Below, in pieces: positions 25,087 to 34,876 of a stretch of DNA of 64,000 nt. Position numbers and translations under genes: made by a program. The DNA is taken from contig NZ_CP019332.1 in assembly GCF_002163855.1 (NCBI RefSeq), positions 2,911,645-2,975,644 of the forward strand. Reading direction: 5' to 3'. Each line of letters begins with the position of its first letter. The first letter of the stretch is position 1. This DNA comes from Winogradskyella sp. PC-19. GTDB lineage: Bacteria; Bacteroidota; Bacteroidia; Flavobacteriales; Flavobacteriaceae. The notes under the pieces are model-generated. The model was not told the DNA's origin. It made no database searches and worked only from the letters and a program-made list of their open reading frames with translations.

Positions 25087-27354
25087 ATGGCTTTTGACAT
25101 TGATATGATTAAGAAGGTTTATGCCAACATGACGGAGCGCGTAGATGCAGCTAGAGATGTTGTTGGTAAACCATTAACTCTTTCAGAAAAAATATTATAC
25201 TCTCATTTATGGGATGGAAAACCTACTACAGCTTTCTCTAGAGGAAAGGATTACGTAGATTTTGCTCCAGATCGTGTTGCTTGTCAAGACGCAACAGCGC
25301 AAATGGCATTATTACAGTTTATGCAAGCTGGTAAGCCAAAAGTGGCTGTTCCAACAACGGTACATTGTGATCACCTAATACAGGCAAAAGAAGGAGCTGC
25401 TACAGATTTAAAAAATGCTAATGATGTAAGTAGCGAAGTTTTTAATTTCCTTGAGTCTGTATCTAACAAGTATGGTATTGGTTTTTGGAAGCCAGGTGCA
25501 GGTATTATTCACCAAGTAGTTTTAGAAAATTATGCATTTCCTGGTGGTATGATGATAGGTACCGACTCTCATACTGTAAACGCAGGTGGTTTAGGAATGG
25601 TAGCAATTGGTGTCGGTGGTGCAGATGCAGTAGATGTAATGGCTGGTATGGCTTGGGAACTGAAGTTTCCAAAATTGATTGGTGTTAAATTAACAGGTAA
25701 ATTATCGGGTTGGACAGCACCAAAGGATGTAATACTAAAAGTTGCTGAAATATTAACTGTAAAAGGTGGAACAGGAGCTATCGTTGAATATTTTGGCCCA
25801 GGTGCTACTGCAATGTCTTGTACAGGTAAAGGCACTATTTGTAATATGGGAGCAGAAATAGGAGCGACTACATCTACATTTGGCTATGATGATTCTATGG
25901 AGCGTTATTTACGTGCTACTGATAGAGCAGATGTAGCAGATGAAGCTAACAAAATAAAAGATTATCTAACAGCAGATGCCGATGTATATGCAAATCCGGA
26001 GCAGTATTTTGATCAAGTTATAGAAATTAACTTATCAGAATTAGGGCCACTATTAAACGGACCTTTTACTCCAGATTTATCAACAACTGTAGGTAGCGCA
26101 ATGACTGAGAAAGCAACAGCTAACGAATGGCCACTTCAAGTAGAATGGGGTTTGATTGGTTCTTGTACCAATTCTTCTTATGAAGATTTATCTCGTGCAT
26201 CTTCAATTGCTCAACAAGCTATTGATAAAGGTCTAAAAATGAAATCTGAACTTGGTATCAATCCAGGTTCTGAGCAGGTGCGTTACACTGCTGAACGTGA
26301 TGGCATCTTAGGGATTTTTGAAGACCTAGATGCTAAAATATTCACTAATGCTTGTGGACCTTGTATTGGCCAATGGGCACGATATAGTGATCCTAAAAAT
26401 GCACCTAAGAATAGTATTGTACACTCTTTTAATAGAAACTTTGCTAAGCGTGCAGATGGTAATCCAAATACACATGCCTTTGTAGCATCTCCTGAGTTAA
26501 CTGCAGCAATAGCTGTTGCTGGTCGCTTGGATTTTAATCCATTAACAGATAAGTTAATTAACGAAAACGGTGAAGAAGTAATGTTTGATGAGCCAACAGG
26601 ATGGGAATTACCACCAAAAGGCTTTGAGGTTAAAGATAATGGTTATTTAGAACCAGTGGCTGATGGTAGTGGTGTTGAAGTAACAGTCAACCCTACATCA
26701 GAACGTTTGCAATTATTAACTCCATTTACACCTATAGAAGGTAACATCAAAGATGTTAAATTATTAATTAAAGCATTTGGGAAATGTACAACTGATCACA
26801 TTTCAATGGCAGGTCCATGGCTACGATTTAGAGGACATTTAGACAATATTGCAAATAATACATTGATTGGTGCCGTAAATGCATTTAATAAGAAAACAAA
26901 TTTTGTTAAGAATCAATTAACAGGCGATTATGGAGGAGTTCCTGATACACAACGTGAATACAAGAAAAATGGTGTTTGGTCTGTTGTTGTTGGAGATCAT
27001 AATTATGGTGAAGGTTCATCTCGCGAGCATGCTGCAATGCAACCACGTCATTTAGGTGTAGCTGCAGTTATTGTAAAATCTTTTGCTCGTATTCACGAAA
27101 CAAACCTTAAAAAGCAAGGTATGTTAGGACTGACATTTGCTAATGAAGCGGATTACGATTTAATACAAGAAGACGATACTTTTAACTTTACAGATTTAGA
27201 TGCTTTTGCACCTAATAAACAATTGACTTTAGAGATTGTTCATGCAGATGGAAGTTCGGATGCTATTAAATTGAATCATACATACAATGATTCTCAAATA
27301 GAATGGTATCATGAAGGTTCGGCATTAAACTTAATAAAAAAGCAGAATGCTTAA
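25087..27354 (+). CDS. acn: Aconitate hydratase (mitochondrial-type)
   Basis: Interconverts citrate and isocitrate in the TCA cycle. 755 residues, matching the mitochondrial-type aconitase family. Iron-sulfur ligands: SCTNSS gives one Cys, and ACGPCIGQW two. Substrate-contact segments include [25 protein letters not shown], and the swivel-domain motifs [11 protein letters not shown] and [10 protein letters not shown]. Monocistronic between its promoter and a terminator. Confidence 0.96.
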   Translation: MAFDIDMIKKVYANMTERVDAARDVVGKPLTLSEKILYSHLWDGKPTTAFSRGKDYVDFAPDRVACQDATAQMALLQFMQAGKPKVAVPTTVHCDHLIQAKEGAATDLKNANDVSSEVFNFLESVSNKYGIGFWKPGAGIIHQVVLENYAFPGGMMIGTDSHTVNAGGLGMVAIGVGGADAVDVMAGMAWELKFPKLIGVKLTGKLSGWTAPKDVILKVAEILTVKGGTGAIVEYFGPGATAMSCTGKGTICNMGAEIGATTSTFGYDDSMERYLRATDRADVADEANKIKDYLTADADVYANPEQYFDQVIEINLSELGPLLNGPFTPDLSTTVGSAMTEKATANEWPLQVEWGLIGSCTNSSYEDLSRASSIAQQAIDKGLKMKSELGINPGSEQVRYTAERDGILGIFEDLDAKIFTNACGPCIGQWARYSDPKNAPKNSIVHSFNRNFAKRADGNPNTHAFVASPELTAAIAVAGRLDFNPLTDKLINENGEEVMFDEPTGWELPPKGFEVKDNGYLEPVADGSGVEVTVNPTSERLQLLTPFTPIEGNIKDVKLLIKAFGKCTTDHISMAGPWLRFRGHLDNIANNTLIGAVNAFNKKTNFVKNQLTGDYGGVPDTQREYKKNGVWSVVVGDHNYGEGSSREHAAMQPRHLGVAAVIVKSFARIHETNLKKQGMLGLTFANEADYDLIQEDDTFNFTDLDAFAPNKQLTLEIVHADGSSDAIKLNHTYNDSQIEWYHEGSALNLIKKQNA

Positions 27355-27377
27355 TTAAGATATTTATTTAATATTGA

Positions 27378-27407
27378 AAAGGCTTTGATGAAAATCAAAG
27401 CTTTTTT
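27378..27407 (+). terminator. Terminator after the aconitase gene
   Basis: GCTTTGAT, GAAA loop, ATCAAAGC, then six T. Confidence 0.9.
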
Positions 27408-27474
27408 ATTACTAGTAATTTACAGCACACTTATAATATTCGAAATATTTTTTATCTGTGATATTAAAAGTAAT

Positions 27475-27508
27475 AAAAAAGCCTCTCATATTATGAAAGG
27501 CTTTTTTG
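27475..27508 (-). terminator. Terminator of rpsT
   Basis: AAAAAAGCCT and AGGCTTTTTT with an inner TCAT/ATGA extension; oriented for the minus strand, 19 nt past the rpsT stop. Confidence 0.85.
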
Positions 27509-27526
27509 TACTATAAAGTTATTAAC

Positions 27527-27778
27527 TTACAAAGCAGCAACGTGCTTAGTTAATTGAGATTTAAGGTTTCCAGCTTTATTAGCATGTATAACATTTTTCT
27601 TAGCTAACTTATCAATCATACTAACTACAGAAGGTAACATAGCTTGTGCTTCTTTAGCGCTAGTTAATTCACGTAACTTCTTGATAGCGTTACGTGTTGT
27701 TTTGTGCTGGTATCTGTTCAGCAGACGTCTCTTCTCGTTACTTCTAATTCTTTTTAATGCTGACTTATGATTTGCCAT
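27527..27778 (-). CDS. rpsT: 30S ribosomal protein S20
   Basis: 83 residues, basic, helical. N-terminus [18 protein letters not shown] and the [10 protein letters not shown] segment identify S20, which binds 16S rRNA in the 30S body. It lies 25 nt after the tRNA-Glu gene on the same strand, so the two are probably transcribed together. Confidence 0.97.
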   Translation of the reverse strand: MANHKSALKRIRSNEKRRLLNRYQHKTTRNAIKKLRELTSAKEAQAMLPSVVSMIDKLAKKNVIHANKAGNLKSQLTKHVAAL

Positions 27779-27803
27779 GTCTTTTACTTTTATTAAAAAA
27801 TTG

Positions 27804-27875
27804 TAGCCCGTAGGGGAATCGAACCCCTCTTACCAGGATGAAAACCTGGCGTCCTAGCCGATAGACGAACGGGCC
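27804..27875 (-). tRNA. tRNA-Glu (TTC)
   Basis: 72 nt. Acceptor GGCCCGT pairs with ACGGGCT (first pair G-U), discriminator A; anticodon stem CCAGG/CCTGG with TTC in the loop; T-loop TTCGATT. No CCA is encoded. It is followed by rpsT. Confidence 0.96.
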
Positions 27876-28019
27876 ATTTATATTTAGTTTTTTTAAGCTT
27901 TATTAAGAGCTTTTGAAAACTATTTAAAATTTAAATGAACAACAATGTTTCCATTGCGGATGCAAAAATACAACTATTTTTAAATGTTGCAACACCAAAG
28001 CAATTTTTTTTAAAAAAAA

Positions 28020-29498
28020 TTAATATGCCTTTGCAAAGAGGACACGTTGTTTTGATATATTACCTGTGTAAACACATTGTCCTTCCTCCATTACGCTGTC
28101 GTAAGGAATACATCTAATGGTAGCTTTTGTAAGTTCTTTTATTTTATTTTCAGTCTCTATTGTACCATCCCAATGAGCAGAAATAAACCCAGTTTTAGTT
28201 TCTAGTATTTTTTTGAAAGTTTCGAAGTCATCTACTTCTGTTATATGTTCATCTCTGTAAGTCTGTGCTTTATTAAATAAGTCTTGTTGAATCGTATTCA
28301 ATAAATCTGAAATTTTATTCTCAATACCCTCAATTGTAACTACTTCCTTAGTTAACGTGTCACGTCTAGCTAATTCAACAGTGCCATTTTCTAAATCTTT
28401 TGGGCCAATAGCAATACGAAGTGGTACGCCTTGTAGTTCGTGCTGGGCAAATTTAGCACCAGGTCTAAAAGTATCTCTGTCGTCAAATTTTACACTTATG
28501 TTCTTTGCCTCTAAGTCAGATTTTAGTTTTGATACAACTTTTTTTATAGCTTCAAACTGTTCATCGTTTCTATATATGGGAACAATAACAACTTGGTTAG
28601 GAGCAAGGTTTGGCGGTAATACTAGGCCTTGGTCATCACTATGAGTCATTATTAATGCGCCCATCAATCGAGTAGAGACACCCCATGACGTAGCCCAAAC
28701 GTAATCTTGTTTTCCTTCTTTGTTAGTAAACTTAACATCAAATGCCTTTGCAAAATTTTGACCCAAAAAGTGAGATGTTCCGGCTTGAAGGGCTTTTCCG
28801 TCTTGCATTAGGGCTTCTATACAATGCGTATCTATTGCACCAGCAAAACGTTCGCTTTCTGTTTTTACACCTTTGATAACAGGAATAGCCATAAAGTTTT
28901 CAGCAAAATCGGCGTATACTTTATTCATCTGTTCTGTTTCAGCTATAGCTTCTGATTCAGTGGCGTGAGCAGTATGTCCTTCTTGCCATAAAAATTCTGC
29001 TGTACGTAAAAATAAGCGTGTACGCATCTCCCAACGTACAACATTTGCCCATTGGTTAATAAGTATAGGTAAGTCTCTGTAACTTTGAATCCATCCCTTG
29101 TATGTATTCCATATAATAGCTTCACTTGTTGGTCTTACTACAAGCTCTTCTTCTAATTTTGCTTCAGGATCAACTCTTAACTTACCTTCGTTATCTGGAT
29201 CATTTTGTAACCTGTAATGTGTGACTACAGCACATTCTTTAGCAAAACCTTCAGCATTCTTTTCTTCGGCTTCAAATAAACTTTTAGGAACGAAAAGCGG
29301 AAAATAAGCATTTTGATGTCCAGTAGCTTTGAACATTTTATCTAATTCTGCTTGCATATTTTCCCAAATCGCATAACCGTAGGGTTTGATAACCATGCAG
29401 CCTCTTACCGCTGAGTTTTCAGCTAAATCGGCTTTGACCACCAATTCGTTATACCATTTTGAATAATCTTCTGCTCTTTTTGTAAGATTTTTGCTCAT
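28020..29498 (-). CDS. proS: Prolyl-tRNA synthetase, short (archaeal/eukaryotic-like) type
   Basis: Charges tRNA-Pro. 492 residues without the inserted editing domain of the longer bacterial type. N-terminal [13 protein letters not shown], motif 1 in the GYAIWENMQ region, motif 2 [10 protein letters not shown] and [22 protein letters not shown], motif 3 in the [13 protein letters not shown] segment; the anticodon domain follows, and the C-terminus has a typical CIP/CVYTGN zinc-domain-like end (ending in FAKAY). Divergent from the lipoprotein gene at 29601; the -7 boxes of the two lie 2 nt apart. Confidence 0.95.
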   Translation of the reverse strand: MSKNLTKRAEDYSKWYNELVVKADLAENSAVRGCMVIKPYGYAIWENMQAELDKMFKATGHQNAYFPLFVPKSLFEAEEKNAEGFAKECAVVTHYRLQNDPDNEGKLRVDPEAKLEEELVVRPTSEAIIWNTYKGWIQSYRDLPILINQWANVVRWEMRTRLFLRTAEFLWQEGHTAHATESEAIAETEQMNKVYADFAENFMAIPVIKGVKTESERFAGAIDTHCIEALMQDGKALQAGTSHFLGQNFAKAFDVKFTNKEGKQDYVWATSWGVSTRLMGALIMTHSDDQGLVLPPNLAPNQVVIVPIYRNDEQFEAIKKVVSKLKSDLEAKNISVKFDDRDTFRPGAKFAQHELQGVPLRIAIGPKDLENGTVELARRDTLTKEVVTIEGIENKISDLLNTIQQDLFNKAQTYRDEHITEVDDFETFKKILETKTGFISAHWDGTIETENKIKELTKATIRCIPYDSVMEEGQCVYTGNISKQRVLFAKAY

Positions 29499-29552
29499 TA
29501 TCTGTTATTTGGCACAAATGTTGTGACTATGTTAAATAAAAAAATAGTAGAG

Positions 29553-29570
29553 CAAAACTAACTATTTTTG
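29553..29570. promoter_or_regulatory. Back-to-back -7 boxes of proS and the 29601 gene
   Basis: Minus strand TAGTTTTG (29553-29560) for proS; plus strand TATTTTTG (29563-29570) for the lipoprotein gene. Both fit TAnnTTTG and are separated by 2 nt, so polymerase could occupy only one at a time. The -33 positions are poor. Confidence 0.5.
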
Positions 29571-29600
29571 TAATGTTCAACAATTTAAATCATCATAGAT

Positions 29601-30635
29601 ATGCGATTTACTTATACACTCAAAAAATTAACAGCACCATTTATAGCGTTAGGAGGAATTTTAATGCTTTCTTCATGCGGTGCTTATCAATACGTTGGAT
29701 ACGATAATGACGGAATATACAGTTCTGATGAAGTTGTTGTAGATGTTAACGAGGCAGCTACAAACCGAACTAATGACAATTACTATGCAAATTATTTTGC
29801 TGAACATGTTAACGAAGCACAATTATTGCAAGATGAAGGTGATGTCTTTACTGATATTGACTCTTACAGCAGCGGCTCTGTTGCTAGTCAAGACGTAGAG
29901 ATTATTGAAGATTATGGAGGTTGGGGTCAAGTAAACGATCAAGTAACTATTAATTATTATAATACTGGTTGGAATAACTGGGGTTGGGGTTTTAATGACC
30001 CTTGGTTATGGAATGGAGGTTTTGGATTTGGTTGGAATAACTTTGGTTGGAATAATTGGCGTTGGAATAGATGGTATGGTAATATTTGGTATAGTCCATG
30101 GGCATGGAACGGAGGCTTCGGTTGGGGTTACAACAACTGGGGTTGGAATAATGGCTATCATAGAAATCAGTTTGCATATAACTATAGTAGACGCGGTAAT
30201 GCATACAACAGGTCATCTGTTCAAAATAGTAGAAGAAATAGAACAGGTGTATCTAGACGACTAGCATCTGTTAATAGAAGAGGTACAACTGTAGGAAGAA
30301 GAAATATGACAACTCGACCAAGTCGTACAATACGAGACCCACGAATTCGTGGAGGTAACTCTACATCGACGAGACCATCGAGAGGTACTGTCACTAGACC
30401 ATCTAGAGGTACAACAACTCGTCCGTCTAGAGGTACAACTACTAGACCATCACGAGGAACTACGACTAGATCTTCAAGAGGTTCTGTGTCTAGACCATCT
30501 CGTAGTGGATCAGTTAGAAGTTCAAGAAGTTCTTCTTCTCGTTCTTCAGGAAGTGTAAGATCTTCAAGTAGCAGAAGTAGTTCTTCAGGAGGTTCTCGTT
30601 CAGGAGGTTCTCGAGGTGGAGGTAGAAGAGGATAA
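29601..30635 (+). CDS. Trp/Asn/Gly-rich, Arg/Ser-repeat lipoprotein
   Basis: 344 residues in three parts. Residues 1-26: signal peptide with lipobox LSSC. About 27-110: acidic, soluble. About 110-190: very rich in Trp, Asn and Gly in the repeating style WNNxGWGW/NNWGWNN. About 190-344: extremely basic, with five runs of the form TRPSRGT (about residues 258-300) followed by Ser/Arg and Gly/Arg stretches. No known domain. The design suggests a disordered, cell-surface or periplasmic polymer-binding protein (polyanion binding by Arg, stacking by Trp); this is inference. Slippage-prone repeats make length variation likely. Confidence 0.8.
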   Translation: MRFTYTLKKLTAPFIALGGILMLSSCGAYQYVGYDNDGIYSSDEVVVDVNEAATNRTNDNYYANYFAEHVNEAQLLQDEGDVFTDIDSYSSGSVASQDVEIIEDYGGWGQVNDQVTINYYNTGWNNWGWGFNDPWLWNGGFGFGWNNFGWNNWRWNRWYGNIWYSPWAWNGGFGWGYNNWGWNNGYHRNQFAYNYSRRGNAYNRSSVQNSRRNRTGVSRRLASVNRRGTTVGRRNMTTRPSRTIRDPRIRGGNSTSTRPSRGTVTRPSRGTTTRPSRGTTTRPSRGTTTRSSRGSVSRPSRSGSVRSSRSSSSRSSGSVRSSSSRSSSSGGSRSGGSRGGGRRG

Positions 30636-30666
30636 TTTCAAAAAAAATATTAGTTTAAATTAAATT

Positions 30667-32187
30667 ATGAAAAAAGTTATTTTACTCTTCATAACAGTAC
30701 TTTTCATGTCCTTTATTAACGGGCAAGACATAACTGATGCCGTTAGATATTCTGACGATGAAATAAATGGTACAGCTAGATTTAGAGCTATGGGAGGCGC
30801 ATTTGGCGCTCTAGGTGGAGATTTGTCAGCTGTAAGTATAAACCCAGCAAGTTCTTCTGTTTTTACACAAAGTAGAGCCTCTTTTACCATTGGTTATAAT
30901 ACTAAATCTAATAATTCTAATTATTTTGGAAGTTCTTTAAACGAGAGAGATGGAAATATTAATTTTTATCAAGGAGGAGGAGTTTTTGTTTACGAATCAA
31001 ATAATCCAAGTACTAAATGGAATAAATTTTCTTTAGGAGTAGCTTATGACCAAACTGGAAATTATGATGATAATTGGTCTGTTTCGACATTAGATGCAAC
31101 AACATCTATTTCTGAATATTTTCTTGGGTATAGTCAAGGTCTACGATTAGATGAAATTTCTGCATTTCCAGGTGAATCTTTGAGTGAAGCTTATGCCGAC
31201 ATAGGCTCGGTTTACGGTTATGCAAATCAACAAGCATTCTTAGGATATGAATCTTTAATAATTGACCCTGTAGAAAATACAGATGACAACACTGCTTATG
31301 TAAGTAGTATTTTGGGTGATAGATTTAATCAAAATTATTTTTTTAATTCTACTGGATATAATGGAAAAATGGCATTTAATTTTTCAGGTCAATACGATAA
31401 TAAACTTAATATAGGTTTAAATATCAACGCCCATTTTATTAACTACGAGCGATTAACCCTAATGAATGAAATCAACACGAACCCTAACTCTGCAGTTGAA
31501 CGTGTGAATTTTGAAAATGCTTTAAGAACAACAGGAGCAGGGTTTTCTTTTCAGATTGGGTCTATTTATAATGTAACAAAAGAATTAAGGGCAGGACTAT
31601 CTTATCAATCTCCTACTTGGTATAGAATAACTGACGAATCTAGTCAATATATTGAAACTCTTGTAAGCCAAGGTAGCGCCTTTAGAGTGATTGATCCAGG
31701 TATAATTAATATTTTTCCTGAATATAGATTACGTACTCCAGGAGAATTAACGGGTAGTTTAGCTTATGTATTTTCTGGTAAAGGTTTGTTTAGTTTTGAT
31801 TATTCCCGTAAAGATTATTCTGAATCTTTATTTAAACCAAATGACGACCCGTTTTTTGCTTTTCAAAATAACGAAATTCAAAACTTATTAGGTGTTTCTA
31901 ATACATATAGATTTGGGGCTGAATACAGATATAATCAGTTTAGTTTTAGAGGAGGTTATAGATTTGAAGAAAGTCCTTACAATGATGATTCAATATTAGG
32001 AGATTATACAGTTTATTCTCTAGGTCTAGGATATAAAATAGGAGATTTTGCTATTGATTTAGCATACATACAAGGCCAGAGAGAGCAAAATAACTTATTA
32101 TATTCTGATGCTCCAACATTCAGAGAAAGTGCTCAAGTAGACTCTAAGCTAACAGATGTAGTTATTACTCTTTCTTTCGGAATTTAA
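30667..32187 (+). CDS. OmpP1/FadL-type outer-membrane protein
   Basis: 506 residues. Signal peptide ends at FINGQ (about residue 20). RFRAMGGAFGALGGDLSAVSINPAS is the N-terminal hatch signature of the OmpP1/FadL/TodX family, which move long-chain fatty acids or other hydrophobic compounds across the outer membrane. Many amphipathic beta strands follow, and the protein ends VVITLSFGI with a terminal aliphatic residue. It starts 31 nt after the repeat-rich lipoprotein gene, so the two may form an operon, closed by the terminator at 32206. Confidence 0.87.
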   Translation: MKKVILLFITVLFMSFINGQDITDAVRYSDDEINGTARFRAMGGAFGALGGDLSAVSINPASSSVFTQSRASFTIGYNTKSNNSNYFGSSLNERDGNINFYQGGGVFVYESNNPSTKWNKFSLGVAYDQTGNYDDNWSVSTLDATTSISEYFLGYSQGLRLDEISAFPGESLSEAYADIGSVYGYANQQAFLGYESLIIDPVENTDDNTAYVSSILGDRFNQNYFFNSTGYNGKMAFNFSGQYDNKLNIGLNINAHFINYERLTLMNEINTNPNSAVERVNFENALRTTGAGFSFQIGSIYNVTKELRAGLSYQSPTWYRITDESSQYIETLVSQGSAFRVIDPGIINIFPEYRLRTPGELTGSLAYVFSGKGLFSFDYSRKDYSESLFKPNDDPFFAFQNNEIQNLLGVSNTYRFGAEYRYNQFSFRGGYRFEESPYNDDSILGDYTVYSLGLGYKIGDFAIDLAYIQGQREQNNLLYSDAPTFRESAQVDSKLTDVVITLSFGI

Positions 32188-32205
32188 TATAATTATAGAT
32201 TTACA

Positions 32206-32238
32206 AAAACCTCTAGCATAAATGTTAGAGGTTTTTTT
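32206..32238 (+). terminator. Terminator after the OmpP1-like gene
   Basis: AACCTCTA and TAGAGGTT arms with eight T behind. It overlaps the longest possible start of the regulator downstream, which supports the later ATG at 32294. Confidence 0.85.
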
Positions 32239-32293
32239 TGTAAGTATATCTAAGGAATTACGACTAGAAAACACAGAATCAAATAACTTAACC

Positions 32294-32965
32294 ATGAATT
32301 CTATTTGGCTTTTTGAAGATGTAAACCTCTTTAGTTTATTATGCACACACAAGTTTAAGGCTTACAAGCATAATCACGATTTTGATGCTTATAAGAAAAG
32401 TGACTACATTTATTTTGAAGAAGATGCTGCCAATAAAGTTTATCTAATCGAAAAAGGTAAAGTCAAGATTGGCTATTATAATGAAGATGGAGCCGAAGTA
32501 GTTAAAGCTATTTTACGTAAAGGCGAATTGTTTGGAGAGAAAGCAATATTAGGCGAAAATACAAGAGATGAGTTTGCACAATCGATAGATAATAATACTT
32601 CAATTTGTCCTGTTGGCGTTAATACGATGCATGATTTAATGCGAGCTAATCAAAAATTCAGTTTTAAGATATATAAGTTTATTGGTTTTAAATTCAAAAA
32701 GCTAGAACGCAGGCTTCAGCTTTTACTTTTTAAAGATGCCAAGACGCGTTTAAGCGAATTTTTAGATGAACTTTGTAATGATTATGGATATAATTGCGAA
32801 AAGACAGGAGATTATGTTATCAAACATCCATACACACAAAAAGGTATTGCCTCTTTAATTGGTATCTCGCGACCGACTTTAAATACGCTTATGAATGATT
32901 TAAAGCTACAAAACATAATTGATTTTAATAGAAGAGAAATTAGAATCCTAAAAAAGGTAGCTTAA
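32294..32965 (+). CDS. Crp/Fnr-family transcriptional regulator
   Basis: 223 residues from the ATG at 32294; a longer frame from 32222 starts within the terminator. Cyclic-nucleotide-binding-like beta roll at about residues 25-125 (YIYFEEDAANKVYLIEKGKVKIGYY, ELFGEKAILGE), the long dimer helix, then a winged helix with TQKGIASLIGISRPTLNTLMNDL as recognition region. The usual cAMP-binding RxS motif is not evident, and no Fe-S cysteines lie at the N-terminus, so the signal is unknown. Its stop codon falls inside a 20-bp palindrome that precedes the next gene. Confidence 0.87.
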   Translation: MNSIWLFEDVNLFSLLCTHKFKAYKHNHDFDAYKKSDYIYFEEDAANKVYLIEKGKVKIGYYNEDGAEVVKAILRKGELFGEKAILGENTRDEFAQSIDNNTSICPVGVNTMHDLMRANQKFSFKIYKFIGFKFKKLERRLQLLLFKDAKTRLSEFLDELCNDYGYNCEKTGDYVIKHPYTQKGIASLIGISRPTLNTLMNDLKLQNIIDFNRREIRILKKVA

Positions 32966-32983
32966 TGTCAGCTAGCTGACATT
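32964..32983. promoter_or_regulatory. 20-bp perfect palindrome, Crp/Fnr-type site
   Basis: AATGTCAGCT and its exact complement. The core TGTCA-N6-TGACA has the 5-6-5 geometry of Crp/Fnr operators. It lies 43-62 nt before the ATGs of the repeat lipoprotein gene and at the end of a Crp/Fnr gene. A loopless hairpin with only four T makes a terminator the weaker reading. Confidence 0.5.
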
Positions 32984-33045
32984 TTATCCAATTTTGGTCA
33001 TATAATTTAGCATCATCAAATTATATGAACTTAAAAAATTGGATA

Positions 33046-33780
33046 ATGATTAAAAAAATGTTTTTAGGAGTTTTAGCATTAGGATTAATGGTAACTTCTT
33101 GTAGTGACGACGACGATGTGCAAATAATTCCTGATGCAGGAGTATTAAATGGTAGTGATTTTTCATTTACTGTAGATGGTACTCCAGATTTTGTTACAGG
33201 TATATCAACAGATGCAAATGCTGTTGGTACAAACAGAACTTTTGTAATTACAGATTTAGATTTAAATATTTTGGGAACTCCTCCAAATATTGAAGCTTTA
33301 GAAGGAGTAAATTTTGAAGCTGCTGGACGCGGTGTGTGTCTAATATGGTACTTAAGATTTGAAAACGATACTAATATTGACACCGTAACCAATGCTAATG
33401 ATTTAACAGGGTCTTTTGACTTATCTAATTCTATAAGAGTAGAACGAGGGCCTAATGCAGATGCATTAACAGGTGGCCCATTCAACTTTACAGTAGATGG
33501 AACACCAGATATGGTTAGTGGTATAGCATTTGAGAACCCCAATAATAGAATTGGTACTAATGCTACATGGGTAATTACAGATGATACAGGTATGATTTTA
33601 GGCACACCACCTACACTAACTGCAGTTGAAGGTGTTGATTTCGATGGAGCAGGAGTTGGTGTTTGTTTAATATGGTATTTGCGTTATGAAAACGATACTA
33701 ATATCGCTACTGTTACTAATGCTAATGACCTGACAGGTACGTTTCATTTATCAAATTCTATTACAGTTAATAGAAATTAA
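33046..33780 (+). CDS. Lipoprotein with two tandem beta domains
   Basis: 244 residues from the ATG at 33046 (an ATG at 33025 adds seven). Lipobox VTSC followed by SDDDDV, a surface-export type of start. Two copies of a domain of about 95 residues follow: each runs FTVDGTPD, VGTN/IGTN, FVITD/WVITD, ILGTPP, EGVxF, GVCLIWYLR, ENDTNI, TVTNANDLTG, LSNSI. The copies are very similar and must come from a recent duplication. The ILGxPP...GxCLIWYL pattern is seen in large flavobacterial surface proteins; I know no function. One Cys per repeat. Confidence 0.8.
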   Translation: MIKKMFLGVLALGLMVTSCSDDDDVQIIPDAGVLNGSDFSFTVDGTPDFVTGISTDANAVGTNRTFVITDLDLNILGTPPNIEALEGVNFEAAGRGVCLIWYLRFENDTNIDTVTNANDLTGSFDLSNSIRVERGPNADALTGGPFNFTVDGTPDMVSGIAFENPNNRIGTNATWVITDDTGMILGTPPTLTAVEGVDFDGAGVGVCLIWYLRYENDTNIATVTNANDLTGTFHLSNSITVNRN

Positions 33781-33804
33781 AATAGTATAAACTTAATGTT
33801 ATTA

Positions 33805-33847
33805 ATAAAGCGTAGTTTCGTTTAAGAAGCTGCGCTTTATATTTTTA
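33805..33847 (+). terminator. Terminator after the tandem-repeat lipoprotein gene
   Basis: A 15-bp stem, ATAAAGCGTAGTTTC against GAAGCTGCGCTTTAT with two wobble pairs, 6-nt loop, then a short T-rich tail. Confidence 0.7.
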
Positions 33848-33851
33848 TAAG

Positions 33852-34412
33852 ATGAATAAATCAAAACGGAATAATATTATTTTCTTAGTAGTAATAGCTT
33901 TATTATTAATACCTCAAACTAGAAAACCTATACAGGTATTACTGCACAAAGGTATTGCTTTGATTAATCCGGTCAGTCTTACAGAGATTAGTGATAGAGT
34001 AACAATAAGTAATTACAATTGGAAGCTTCAAAAAGAAGATGGAAAACCCTATAATTTTGAAGATGCAAGAGGAAAAGTAATTATTTTGAATTTTTGGGCA
34101 ACTTGGTGTCCGCCTTGTATTGCCGAAATGCCAAGTTTACAAAAACTCTATGATAAATACGGCAACGAGGTTGTATTTCTATTTGCTACAAGTGATTCTA
34201 TAACGACAACAAAAACTTTTAAAACTAAAAATCAATACACTATTCCTGTTTATAAAATACTTTCTAATCCACCAGCAGAGTTGGAAACATCTTCAATTCC
34301 GCGAACATTGATTATTAATCAAAAAGGTGAAATTGTTATTGATAAATCTGGTGCAGTAAATTGGTTTGGAGAAAATATTCTGAATAATATAGATGAACTC
34401 TTAGAACGTTAA
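33852..34412 (+). CDS. TlpA-like membrane-anchored thioredoxin
   Basis: 186 residues. An N-terminal anchor (about residues 8-23) and a thioredoxin fold from about 55 on: FEDARGKVIILNFWATWCPPCIAEMP contains the WCPPC redox site, and the cis-Pro segment is SSIPRTL. It reduces disulfides outside the cytoplasm (cytochrome maturation or general repair; partner unknown). Convergent with crtZ, with 2 nt between the stops and no obvious terminator. Confidence 0.88.
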   Translation: MNKSKRNNIIFLVVIALLLIPQTRKPIQVLLHKGIALINPVSLTEISDRVTISNYNWKLQKEDGKPYNFEDARGKVIILNFWATWCPPCIAEMPSLQKLYDKYGNEVVFLFATSDSITTTKTFKTKNQYTIPVYKILSNPPAELETSSIPRTLIINQKGEIVIDKSGAVNWFGENILNNIDELLER

Positions 34413-34414
34413 TT

Positions 34415-34861
34415 CTACTTAAAATACTTTTTTGGAACAATAAGCATCCCAAAATTTTCGCCTTTATGTTTTCCTAAATGTTTGTGGTGAATTTTGTGAG
34501 CACGTCTTACACCACGAGCATACTTGTTGTCGATATTTCTTAACCATTTAAAACGCTGATGGATAAATATATCATGAACAACGAAATAAGCAATCCCGTA
34601 TGCTAAAATTCCAAAGCCAATAGGTAAGGTAAACCACATACCTTCAACACTCCACAAATAGAAGCATGTCATACTCACTACAGCATAAAAAATAAAAAAA
34701 GCATCATTACGCTCAAACCAGCTATCGTGGTCTTTATGATGATGGTCTTTGTGTAAGCTCCATAAAAAACCATGCATTACGTATTTATGAGTAAACCATG
34801 CGTTGAATTCCATTATAAAAAATGTCCCGAAGAATATAAGTATCCAAAGAAATGTTTGCAT
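34415..34861 (-). CDS. crtZ: Beta-carotene hydroxylase
   Basis: Adds 3-hydroxyl groups to beta rings, giving zeaxanthin from beta-carotene. 148 residues, several hydrophobic helices and the di-iron His clusters of the family: HKYVMH, HKDHHHKDH, then HDIFIH and HKIHHKHLGKH. Last gene of the carH-crtI-crtB-crtZ row, 15 nt behind crtB. Confidence 0.92.
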   Translation of the reverse strand: MQTFLWILIFFGTFFIMEFNAWFTHKYVMHGFLWSLHKDHHHKDHDSWFERNDAFFIFYAVVSMTCFYLWSVEGMWFTLPIGFGILAYGIAYFVVHDIFIHQRFKWLRNIDNKYARGVRRAHKIHHKHLGKHKGENFGMLIVPKKYFK

Positions 34862-34876
34862 TGAGGTAAGTAATTT

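Noticed and set aside
27935-28117. 60-codon plus-strand frame next to proS
   Set aside because: Overlaps the proS 3' end in antisense; poor composition and no promoter.
30349-30600. Repeat tract considered as a CRISPR-like array
   Set aside because: The repeats are codons for TRPSRGT-type runs inside an open gene, with no spacers and irregular length.
32964-32983. Palindrome as a rho-independent terminator of the regulator gene
   Set aside because: There is no proper loop and only four T follow; the Crp/Fnr operator geometry is a better fit, though termination is not excluded.
33021-33605. 194-codon frame on the minus strand
   Set aside because: It is antisense to the tandem-repeat lipoprotein gene and mirrors its repeats; low-complexity translation and no signal or motif.
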